Positions 6,877 to 13,746 of a stretch of 15,263 bases of DNA are shown here, one piece after another. How positions within the stretch are numbered: the first letter of the stretch is position 1; each line of letters begins with the position of its first letter. This stretch comes from Candidatus Saccharicenans sp. (GTDB taxonomy: Bacteria > Acidobacteriota > Aminicenantia > Aminicenantales > Saccharicenantaceae). The notes below the pieces were generated by a model that saw only the letters and a list, made by a program, of their open reading frames with translations, did not search any database and had not been told where the DNA came from. The translations under genes and the position numbers were made by a program. The DNA lies in the NCBI GenBank assembly GCA_024653405.1, contig JANLGB010000031.1:1-15263 (forward strand), read 5' to 3'.

Positions 6877-7809
6877 ATGCCCGAGAACCTGTACGCCGGG
6901 TTTGATTTAGGTGGAACCCAGCTTAAATACGGACTGATAAACGCTTCCGGCCGAATTATTTTTAAGAGCCAGGCCCCCAGCCCCCCGGATATCAATTCCC
7001 TGATGAACCTTATCCGGGAAATCTGGGTTAAGCTTGACCGCCGCTTCCCGCGGCGGATCAAATCAGCCGGCTTTGGCTTTGCCGGTTTCTTCAGCTTGAA
7101 GGAAAAAATGATCAAGCAGTCGCCCAACTATCCGGCCTTAAACAACTTTCCTCTGTTCCCGGCCCTGAGAAAAATCATACCGGTCCCCTTTGCTGTCCAT
7201 AACGATGCCAACCTGGCCGCTTACGGTGAATATCTTTTTGGCAGCGGGCAGAACGTTCACAGCCTGGTTTTCCTGACCGTGGGCACTGGACTGGGCTCAG
7301 GCCTCATCCTGGGGGGTGAACTCTGGCAGGGAAAGGGAGGTTTTGCTGGAGAACTGGGACACATAACCGTCAACCCTGAGGGACTCAAGTGCGGTTGCGG
7401 GAATATCGGCTGCCTGGAAACCGAGGTTTCGGCTCCGGCTCTGGTGCGCAATTACCGCCAATTTTCCGGGAAAGACGAACCGCTTGACGCCCGAGATATC
7501 TATCTCCGGGCCCGGGCCGGAGATGAAAACGCTAAAAAGAGTTTCGACCGCTGCGGCTATTTCCTGGGAATAGCCCTGGGAATAGTCATCAATTTCCTGA
7601 ACCCGGAAAAAATCATCATCGGCGGGGGGGTGATGAAATCGGGGCAGTGGCTGCTGCGGCCGGCCAGGGCTGAGGCTCGCAGAAGGTCGATAGCGCCCAG
7701 TTTCGCCAGCTGCCGTATTCAGAAAGCCCGGTTGGGCAATGATGCCGGCCTGATGGGAGCTGCAGCCTGGGCCAGGCATCAACTGGAAGCCGTCCGGGCC
7801 GCCCGCTGA
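6877..7809 (+). CDS. ROK-family sugar kinase (glucokinase-like)
   Basis: ROK proteins phosphorylate sugars or amino sugars with ATP; some are repressors, but this one has no N-terminal DNA-binding domain and so is a kinase candidate. The 310-residue product shows the phosphate-binding DLGGT (10-14), catalytic aspartate in HNDAN (D110), and the second ATP motif TVGTGLGSG (134-142). The substrate-side ExGH motif is GELGH (158-162), and the zinc site CGCGNIGC (172-179) is completed by His162. GGGVM marks the adenosine-side loop. The start at 6877 fits the family, but no clear ribosome binding site precedes it, so coupling to tatA 24 bp upstream is plausible. The exact sugar cannot be read from sequence; glucose is the most common ROK substrate with this motif set. 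The gene is complete. Confidence 0.9.
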   Translation: MPENLYAGFDLGGTQLKYGLINASGRIIFKSQAPSPPDINSLMNLIREIWVKLDRRFPRRIKSAGFGFAGFFSLKEKMIKQSPNYPALNNFPLFPALRKIIPVPFAVHNDANLAAYGEYLFGSGQNVHSLVFLTVGTGLGSGLILGGELWQGKGGFAGELGHITVNPEGLKCGCGNIGCLETEVSAPALVRNYRQFSGKDEPLDARDIYLRARAGDENAKKSFDRCGYFLGIALGIVINFLNPEKIIIGGGVMKSGQWLLRPARAEARRRSIAPSFASCRIQKARLGNDAGLMGAAAWARHQLEAVRAAR

Positions 7810-7853
7810 GAACCGCCAACCCCGACCTGGGTAACTTTTTACCTCTTTCAAAA

Positions 7854-7892
7854 GTTTTAATAATTTGATACAAATTAGCTTAAAACAAGCTA
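7854..7892 (+). repeat. Overlapping perfect dyads (candidate operators) at the receptor promoter
   Basis: TAATTTG-ATA-CAAATTA (7861-7877) is a perfect 7-bp inverted repeat. It shares two bases with a second one, TAGCTT-AAAAC-AAGCTA (7876-7892), whose centre is 15 bp away. The first is further extended by GTTTTAA (7854-7860) and TTAAAAC (7880-7886), so with a 2-nt bulge the outer arms reach 14 bp. Together they span the -35 and the start of the -10. No U tract follows and the stems are AT-rich, so a terminator for the upstream kinase is unlikely. Confidence 0.65.
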
Positions 7893-7896
7893 TAAT
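7865..7896 (+). promoter_or_regulatory. Candidate promoter of the TonB-receptor-like gene with over-long spacer
   Basis: A perfect TATAAT lies at 7891-7896. The best -35, TTGATA, is at 7865-7870, giving a 20-bp spacer instead of 17. Spacers of 19-20 bp with a dyad inside are the hallmark of promoters controlled by MerR-type activators, but the dyad here is shifted towards the -10. The transcript leader would be about 85-90 nt and ends in AAAGGAGG before the GTG start. Confidence 0.45.
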
Positions 7897-7990
7897 GTTT
7901 ATCTTATTTCAGGCCAGAAATGCCCTGTTTCTTAAGATTTAGCCTTAAAACCAATGGCAACCAGCTTTTCAGAGGTCAAAGGAGGACCAG

Positions 7991-10900
7991 GTGGTCAGGA
8001 AGAAAAATAGAGCAGCCGCAAGGGTCATCAGTGGACTTTTGCTAGTATTCGCAGTTCTGGCGGCCGCCGGGGCCCTGCAGTCCGCGGTCAAGCTGGAAGG
8101 CTCGATCAAGGGCCGCATTACCGATAAATCAGGCCAGCCGGTAAACGGAGCCTACATCTACCTGTCATCCCCCAGCCTGGTCGGCCTACGTTACTATCTG
8201 ACCAGGAAAAACGGCTATTATTTTTTCCAGCACTTGCCCGCCGGACTCTACAAGGTGGCGGTGGAAGCCCCAGGGTTCCACACGGCCATCATCAACGATA
8301 TCAGGGTAGAAACCGGGAAGATAACCAGCTTGCCCATTGGTCTGGAAAAGGCTGAAGACGAAGAGCAGGAAAAAATTCTTCTTTATCCTCTGCCCGCGCT
8401 GGACAAAGAGAACCCAGGGATATCCTACCTCCTGGATAAAGACATCCTGAATCATATCCCCAGAACCAGGGAGCTGGCCAGCCTGCTGCAGTTGCTGCCC
8501 GGAGTGAACCCGGAAAATCCGCCCCGGAGTCTCAATTTTTCGGTTAGCGGTTCTCCAGTCGGCTCCAGTCTGGTGACCGTGGCCGGGAACGAACTTAGCC
8601 GACCCCTTAATGGTATACCGTCCAGCAACGTTAATCCCGATTACATTGAAGAAATCGAGATGGTGGCCGCCGGAAACCAGGTAGAAAATTTTTCCACCAA
8701 CGGCGCGTTTATCAAGATCATCCCGCGCCCGGGACAGAATAAATCGTCCGGACAGTTCCAGTTCCTGGGAACCGACGGCCTTCTGACTGACAACCTCTGG
8801 AGCCAGGATGAAATCAACCAGATGGACAATCCCCCCGTGGTAAAAGATCGTTACCACCTGAATTTCTCGCTTAACCTGGAAGGCTCCATCCTGCCCGACC
8901 GGGTCTGGTATTTCACCAGCTTCGGGTATGGCCGCCGGTCGAGGTCAACGCCCTTCAGTCCCTGGCGCGACCCCAAAAACATTCCCCATCCCATGTACAG
9001 CTGGAAAGCTGGGGATTTCACTTCTCTTATCCGTTTTACTTCCCAGATAACGGCTGAAATCAACGCTTCAATCATCCTGAGTTTCAACAAGAACAAACAA
9101 ACTGTCGACCCTGATTTTCTCTCGCCCTATAACCCCCAGATCGCCACCCTGAACATAGCCGGTCAGAACCTTTTTCTGCTGAATGCCAGCGGCAGCTACA
9201 AATTGAACCAGGAAACTCAGGCCAGCCTGTTCCTGTCCTACACGCGCGACTTGCTGCCGAGGCGGCTCTATGAAAAGGGCGCCGATAATCCGCGCTACGT
9301 TGACCTGGGCAGCGGTTACAGCTGGGGTAGCGGTCCTTTTAACCGGGACCAGATCAGTGAGGTCTTCCGGGCCGGGGCGGCTCTCACCAGGTTTCAATCC
9401 TGGCTCAACACCTGGCATGAACTGGAAGCTGGAGCGGAATACCAGAGCGGACGGGCGGATGATTCCGTCTGGAAGTCCAACAACCTGTTTTATTATTACC
9501 TCAACGGAAATCCATACTATTACGGCTACGGCGTCTCTCCCGAAACCGGCAACCTGGTGGGCAAGGGCCTGGTTGGTTTCTATCTGGCCAGCGCCGCCCG
9601 CGACGGACTACTGCAAAGAGCCTCCATCCACCGGCTGACTTTTTACGCCCGAGACAACTTCAACCTGGGGCGACGGCTTAATTTTTCTCTGGGTCTTAAG
9701 TTCGAAAGGATTCAATCCGGGCTGTCGGCAGTGTATAAGGGGATTAGCGGCAACAGCATTTCTTTTTATACCGGCGAAGCCACCATCCGGCCGGTCTACG
9801 GACTTAATCCGTACAGCGTGGTGAACTATCCTTCCTGGGATAACATGCTGATCTGGTATAACCTCTCACCCAGGCTGGGGATGGTTGTGGACCTGCTGGG
9901 CAACGGGAAAACCTTGATTAAGGGGACTTTTGGCCGTTACCACGACAACCTTTCCCTGAGCTACTTGATGAATATGTCTCCCGGCTGGCCCACCGGTTAT
10001 CATAATTTCTACTGGTACGATGAAAATGAAGATGGGGCAGCTGATATAGACGATACTTTCCTGCCTCTGCCCGAAGATTACCGAATCCACCAGGAAAGCT
10101 ATTTCCGCAAGAGAGTAGCGCCGAAGCTAAAATCCCCGGTTACCAGCGAGTGGACAGCCTCTCTGGAACAGCAGTTGACCGAGGTCTTCACCCTGTCGCT
10201 TTCTTATATTTCCAGAACCAGAGACCGGATCATCGAGGATGTTTTGTATGACCCGGATAATGACCTCGAATGGTATCAGGCCGATACCACAGGCGGCCTG
10301 TGGATACCTTTTTCCACCGTGGTCCCTGGACAGGCGGGCTATGGGCAGGTCCCGGTGACCGTTTATTTCCCCTCGGCGGGGGCTCCGGCTTTCTTTACCC
10401 GACTCAATAACGTTGAGGGCCTGAAGCAAAGATACAGCGCCTGGCAGCTGGTAGCCAGAAAAAAGATGAGCGACCACTGGCAGCTGCTGGCCTCGGCCAC
10501 CTGGAGCCGGGCCCGAGGCAACTCTGGTTACAGCCTCCTGGCTTCAGGCGCCCTGACTCAGCTGGCCAATTCTCCCAATTCCCTGGTGAATATCACAGAC
10601 CGCAGCCGCCTGGACCTGGACCGGCCCTGGATTATTAAAATCATGGGAACCTACCGGCTTCCGGCTGACTTTTACCTGAGCGCCTTCTTCCAGTACCTGA
10701 GCGGGACACCCTGGGCCAGGACTGTGACTGTGGTGCCACCGGACAGCTGGCTGGAAAGTCACCAGGCCCAGAATCTGCCGGCCACGGTTTACCTGGAAGA
10801 ACCCGGTTCCCGTCGCTGGCCGGATTTCCACAGCCTCGACCTGAGACTGGAACGGAGTTTCAAGGTCGGTCAGAAAACCAGGCTGAATGTGGCCGTGGAT

Positions 10901-11077
10901 ATCCTGAACCTGCTGGGAAAGAAATTCGGGCTTCTGGACTTAAACGATGGCGGCTACTGGTACCCGGAAGACGAGGGGAATTCCAGCGGCACTCGGGTCT
11001 TCAATCCCTCTTTCCAGAAGATGCTGGCTCTCTACGGAACCAGAGCCGGGCAGCTGATTCTCAGCCTGAGATTCTAA
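7991..11077 (+). CDS. TonB-dependent-receptor-like outer-membrane protein with carboxypeptidase regulatory-like domain (Oar-type)
   Basis: This 1028-residue outer-membrane protein has a signal peptide (hydrophobic at about 11-31). A carboxypeptidase regulatory-like beta-sandwich follows (about 36-118: EGSIKGRITDKSGQPVNGAY, then YYFFQHLPAGLYKVAVEAPGF). A plug-like domain comes next (about 145-245: TRELASLLQLLPGVNP, and AFIKIIPRPG where classical receptors have GGVINVVTK). A long Tyr/Trp-rich barrel ends in ILSLRF, with the terminal Phe needed for BAM insertion. No TonB box is evident. An EF-hand-like loop lies at 677-688 (D-E-N-E-D-G-A-A-D-I-D-D). Such proteins import large ligands such as glycans or peptides; the substrate is unknown, and no SusD partner is present. 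The GTG start is supported by GGAGG 5 nt upstream. It follows the kinase gene by 181 bp with its own dyad-rich promoter, and converges on the GWxTD gene 25 bp away. Confidence 0.9.
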   Translation: MVRKKNRAAARVISGLLLVFAVLAAAGALQSAVKLEGSIKGRITDKSGQPVNGAYIYLSSPSLVGLRYYLTRKNGYYFFQHLPAGLYKVAVEAPGFHTAIINDIRVETGKITSLPIGLEKAEDEEQEKILLYPLPALDKENPGISYLLDKDILNHIPRTRELASLLQLLPGVNPENPPRSLNFSVSGSPVGSSLVTVAGNELSRPLNGIPSSNVNPDYIEEIEMVAAGNQVENFSTNGAFIKIIPRPGQNKSSGQFQFLGTDGLLTDNLWSQDEINQMDNPPVVKDRYHLNFSLNLEGSILPDRVWYFTSFGYGRRSRSTPFSPWRDPKNIPHPMYSWKAGDFTSLIRFTSQITAEINASIILSFNKNKQTVDPDFLSPYNPQIATLNIAGQNLFLLNASGSYKLNQETQASLFLSYTRDLLPRRLYEKGADNPRYVDLGSGYSWGSGPFNRDQISEVFRAGAALTRFQSWLNTWHELEAGAEYQSGRADDSVWKSNNLFYYYLNGNPYYYGYGVSPETGNLVGKGLVGFYLASAARDGLLQRASIHRLTFYARDNFNLGRRLNFSLGLKFERIQSGLSAVYKGISGNSISFYTGEATIRPVYGLNPYSVVNYPSWDNMLIWYNLSPRLGMVVDLLGNGKTLIKGTFGRYHDNLSLSYLMNMSPGWPTGYHNFYWYDENEDGAADIDDTFLPLPEDYRIHQESYFRKRVAPKLKSPVTSEWTASLEQQLTEVFTLSLSYISRTRDRIIEDVLYDPDNDLEWYQADTTGGLWIPFSTVVPGQAGYGQVPVTVYFPSAGAPAFFTRLNNVEGLKQRYSAWQLVARKKMSDHWQLLASATWSRARGNSGYSLLASGALTQLANSPNSLVNITDRSRLDLDRPWIIKIMGTYRLPADFYLSAFFQYLSGTPWARTVTVVPPDSWLESHQAQNLPATVYLEEPGSRRWPDFHSLDLRLERSFKVGQKTRLNVAVDILNLLGKKFGLLDLNDGGYWYPEDEGNSSGTRVFNPSFQKMLALYGTRAGQLILSLRF

Positions 11078-11102
11078 GATAAGGTCGGGTTGAGTTCCTG
11101 TC

Positions 11103-12044
11103 CTAAAGCTTGATCTCGGATACTTTTTTCAGCTCTTTGCCCCCGGTTCTCTGTTTCAGAGTTGAATACAGCAGGTACTTGCCCGGCGCCGGCAGGGCAA
11201 AATTTCCCTCGGGCAGGTTGATTTCCACCTCCATGGTGAACTTCATTCCTCTCATTTTTTTCAATTCTTCTTCGTCGCTGAAGCTGAGGTTAGCAGTTTT
11301 CTGTCCCTGCCAGACCAGGTTTCCGGCCCGGTCTTTTATCTCCACCACCAGAAACAACTGGGTCTCCAGACTGGCGTCATCCCTGAGCTCAAACCAGATC
11401 TGCTCGTATTTCATGCTGAAAGACAGCCGGGCCCTCAGGCTATCTCCGCTTCTCTGGCTGCGGGTCAGTTTCAGGTCGTAATCAAAAACACTTCTTTCCT
11501 GGGTGACGGTATTCTGGAAATATCCCTGGGCTAAATTCAGGTCCTGCAGGTGTTTCAGGTTGATGGCCGAAAGAATGTAATTTCCGGAACAATGCTCATC
11601 GATAAAAATGACCGGGAAGCTGCCGTAATACCAGACTTCGCGGCAATAGCCTGAAGCTTCCATCGGATAAGTATGGCGTTCGGCGGGTGGGCCGAAAAGG
11701 ATATAAATCCGGCCGCGGTCGGTCAGCCAGCCTGGACGGCCCTCGCCCAGGAACATCTGGTTGGCCCGTTCCAGTCGTTGATAATATTCGTCCTTGAATT
11801 CGTTGGCCTCGGTGTCGGGGTCGGGGTCACGTCGGGCCCAGAAATCAGTTTTGAATTGTGCTCTCTCTGACTCCGGCAATTCCAGGAAGATCTTGCGTTC
11901 CTCCGGGGTGATTATGTAGCGGACTTCTGACAGCCAATCCTGGTCAGCGGGCTTAAGCTTCCTCTCCAGCCGGCTCATCAGGCAGGAGCTAAAAATCAGG
12001 CAGAAGACCAGCAAACAAAGAGGCAATAGAAATTTTCTCGGCAT
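11103..12044 (-). CDS. GWxTD domain lipoprotein
   Basis: The GWxTD domain is a poorly characterised extracytoplasmic domain common in Acidobacteriota, Bacteroidota and relatives. This 313-residue protein has a short hydrophobic leader with a probable lipobox (FSSC, cysteine at 21; Phe at -3 is less usual than Leu). The family prelude is FWARRDPDPDTEANEFK (68-84), then GWLTDRGRIYILFGPP (105-120) with the signature itself at 105-109. Conserved tyrosine and tryptophan positions follow (EVWYYGSFPVIF). The C-terminal half (about 195-313) looks like an immunoglobulin-type beta-sandwich. GGGAG lies 6 nt before the ATG. It starts 51 nt after the radical SAM gene on the same strand and is probably the last gene of the tRNA-Leu unit. 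Its biochemical role is unknown. Confidence 0.9.
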   Translation of the reverse strand: MPRKFLLPLCLLVFCLIFSSCLMSRLERKLKPADQDWLSEVRYIITPEERKIFLELPESERAQFKTDFWARRDPDPDTEANEFKDEYYQRLERANQMFLGEGRPGWLTDRGRIYILFGPPAERHTYPMEASGYCREVWYYGSFPVIFIDEHCSGNYILSAINLKHLQDLNLAQGYFQNTVTQERSVFDYDLKLTRSQRSGDSLRARLSFSMKYEQIWFELRDDASLETQLFLVVEIKDRAGNLVWQGQKTANLSFSDEEELKKMRGMKFTMEVEINLPEGNFALPAPGKYLLYSTLKQRTGGKELKKVSEIKL

Positions 12045-12095
12045 TTATTTCTCCCTTTATAAGTTACGCTTTTGCCGTTCTTAAATCAACCCAAA

Positions 12096-13454
12096 TCAGC
12101 CGGCCCGGTGCGCCCGATTAATTGCTTCCAGGTCGGCCGGAGAAATCCGGCCCCAGAAATAGGGAAAGGCAAGCTTATTGTGAAGGAGAGGGTCAGAATC
12201 GGCCCGGACCTGGCCGGCTTCCACCAGGCGCTGCCAGTCGAGTGTGCCCGGGACTGGTGAGTAATAGGCAAGACGGGGCCTGGCTCCCAGGTGCCTGACC
12301 AGTCTGAGGCTTTCCACCACCTGCTCCCGCGTCTGGGCAGGATGCCCCACCAAGAGATAAACAGAGATTTCATCGCGGCGATAACCGGCTTCTTCCAGGA
12401 AAGCCAGGGCCGTTTCCAGGTCAGCCGGGCTGACCTTGGGCCCGGTTTCCTGAAGCCAGGTTGGGTCAGCATTTTCCAGGCTGAGGAAAATCGAAGTGAA
12501 ACCGGCCTGCCGCAAGCGGACAGCCAGCCCGGCATCAACAGCTCGGGGAGAGAGACCGTTGGGAGTGTGAAAATTGAGGCCAGGGTTGAGTGAAATAATC
12601 CTGTCGAGAATTATTTCCAGGTGCTGGTTCTTGTTGAGCAGCAAGGCGTCATCATAAAAGGCAATCTGCCTGGCCCCGAGCTCATGGAGATGTAAGATTT
12701 CAGAAACAACTTTTTCCGGCGACCTCGGCTCAAATTGCGGCCAGAGCCGGCGGCTGGCGCAATAACTGCAACTGAAAGGACAACCGCGTGAAGTCAGAAG
12801 GCAGGCCACTGACCGATCCTGGTATAGGTCGTAGGCAGGGCTGAGCATGGAATCAAGTCCGGGGAATATGACCCCCTCCGCACCGGGCTTTAATTGGCTG
12901 CGGCCGCAGATTTCTTCCAAAAGGCCGAGCAGGCGGTTTTCACCGGGGCCGGTCACCACCAGGTCTGCTCCCGACTCCCGGGCCGCATGCTCCGGGCACA
13001 GGCTGGCGTAGATTCCTCCCAGTATTACCGGAACCCGGCCGAAGATTTTCCTGACCAGCTCCACCGCGGTTTGCACTCCGGGATACCAGTAGGTCAGGGT
13101 GCAGGTCAGCAGGACCGCTTCGGGGGTGGACAAGCGTTTTAAGGACTCTTCGGCCAGAGCCAGGGGCCAACCATAGCGGGAAAACTTCCGGGGTATGTGC
13201 CGGAAAATCTCAGGCTTTGGCACTTCTTCTTTATAAAAAGAAGCCCGACCGTCTGGACGGAGCCTGGACTTGAATCCCTGATAGCCTTGCAGCGGGGTGC
13301 TGTCCAGGAAATCCAGGAAGTCAACCTGAAAAGCCGTGTATTCCCGGAGGATGGCAGCCAGGTAGAGAAGGCCGAGAGGTCTGAGCCAGAAATCACAGGC
13401 CGTAAAATCATAAATCCAGGGATTAAGGAGGAGGAGATGTTTTTTAGCGGGCAT
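12096..13454 (-). CDS. B12-binding-type radical SAM protein of unknown substrate
   Basis: The 452-residue product belongs to the radical SAM class with an N-terminal cobalamin-binding-like domain. Residues about 5-190 carry the Rossmann features (LLLLNPW, PLGLLYLAAILRE, VILGGIYASLCPEHA and DLVVTGPGE). The 4Fe-4S site is CPFSCSYC with cysteines at 225, 229 and 232, and the barrel follows (HTPNGLSPRAVD, TSIFLSLENAD, VYLLVGHPAQT). The classic cobalamin DxHxxG motif is not seen, so it may not bind B12. These enzymes do methylation, ring closure or methylthiolation; none can be chosen here. I set the start at ATG 13454: upstream codons in the same frame belong to tRNA-Leu, which ends 15 nt before. 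The leader lacks a Shine-Dalgarno site. It should be co-transcribed with the tRNA and with the GWxTD gene. Confidence 0.88.
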   Translation of the reverse strand: MPAKKHLLLLNPWIYDFTACDFWLRPLGLLYLAAILREYTAFQVDFLDFLDSTPLQGYQGFKSRLRPDGRASFYKEEVPKPEIFRHIPRKFSRYGWPLALAEESLKRLSTPEAVLLTCTLTYWYPGVQTAVELVRKIFGRVPVILGGIYASLCPEHAARESGADLVVTGPGENRLLGLLEEICGRSQLKPGAEGVIFPGLDSMLSPAYDLYQDRSVACLLTSRGCPFSCSYCASRRLWPQFEPRSPEKVVSEILHLHELGARQIAFYDDALLLNKNQHLEIILDRIISLNPGLNFHTPNGLSPRAVDAGLAVRLRQAGFTSIFLSLENADPTWLQETGPKVSPADLETALAFLEEAGYRRDEISVYLLVGHPAQTREQVVESLRLVRHLGARPRLAYYSPVPGTLDWQRLVEAGQVRADSDPLLHNKLAFPYFWGRISPADLEAINRAHRAG

Positions 13455-13469
13455 CAATAAAAAAGGTAG

Positions 13470-13553
13470 TGCGGAAGGTGGGACTCGAACCCACACAGCC
13501 TTTCGGCCATAAACTCCTGAGGCTTACGCGTCTGCCAATTCCGCCACTTCCGC
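13470..13553 (-). tRNA. tRNA-Leu (anticodon CAG)
   Basis: The 84-nt minus-strand sequence folds as a class II tRNA. Acceptor arms GCGGAAG and CTTCCGC pair perfectly, with discriminator A. The D-arm carries the leucine-type GGCGGAATTGGCAGACGCG. The anticodon stem TAAGC/GTTTA encloses the loop CTCAGGA (anticodon CAG, reads CUG). The long variable arm is GCC-GAAA-GGC, and the T-arm is GTGGG-TTCGAGT-CCCAC. CCA is not encoded and must be added by nucleotidyltransferase. A near-consensus promoter lies upstream, and the radical SAM gene begins only 15 nt downstream with no terminator between. Confidence 0.97.
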
Positions 13554-13576
13554 AACCAGCCTCGGTAAGCAGAATA

Positions 13577-13605
13577 ATTATATATATTTAAGTGCCTTCT
13601 GTAAA
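13577..13605 (-). promoter_or_regulatory. Strong promoter of tRNA-Leu and the genes behind it
   Basis: On the minus strand TTTACA (13600-13605) is followed after exactly 17 bp by a perfect TATAAT (13577-13582) in an AT-rich tract. The predicted start near 13570 gives a short 5' leader of about 17 nt before the mature tRNA end. No other promoter is visible for the radical SAM gene. Confidence 0.72.
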
Positions 13606-13680
13606 GACCGGAGCTGGATATCAAGACCGGGCCGGGGATAAGGGATATTGCTGGCAGGGCTTCGCTAACGGGTTAAATAG

Positions 13681-13712
13681 AAATCGGGTTGATTCCCGAT
13701 TTTTTATTTTTT
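13681..13712 (+). terminator. Terminator-shaped hairpin with the -35 hexamer in its loop
   Basis: AAATCGGG (13681-13688) and CCCGATTT (13695-13702) form a perfect 8-bp stem around the 6-nt loop TTGATT, followed by a T tract running to 13712. It looks like an intrinsic terminator on the plus strand, yet no plus-strand gene precedes it. The loop is the -35 of the barrel gene's promoter. It may insulate that promoter from incoming transcription, or act as an attenuator if a second start exists further upstream. Confidence 0.5.
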
Positions 13713-13717
13713 ATAAT
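13689..13717 (+). promoter_or_regulatory. Promoter of the FadL-like barrel gene
   Basis: TTGATT (13689-13694), a 17-bp spacer and a perfect TATAAT (13712-13717) place a start near 13724. The leader is about 23 nt and contains AGGAGG at 13734-13739. The promoter is divergent from that of tRNA-Leu, about 84 bp away. Confidence 0.65.
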
Positions 13718-13746
13718 GAACCTAATTTTTTTCAGGAGGTTTTTAT

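Noticed and set aside
6603..7127. 174-codon minus-strand frame opposite tatA and the kinase gene
   Set aside because: It lies antisense to two well-supported genes and has no recognisable domain; a shadow frame.
7819..7840. ACCC/GGGT followed by TTTTT behind the kinase gene as a terminator
   Set aside because: Only four base pairs; too weak to claim.
13455..13496. Upstream extension of the radical SAM frame
   Set aside because: These codons lie in the tRNA-Leu T-arm and acceptor and in the 15-nt gap after it; they are not protein coding.
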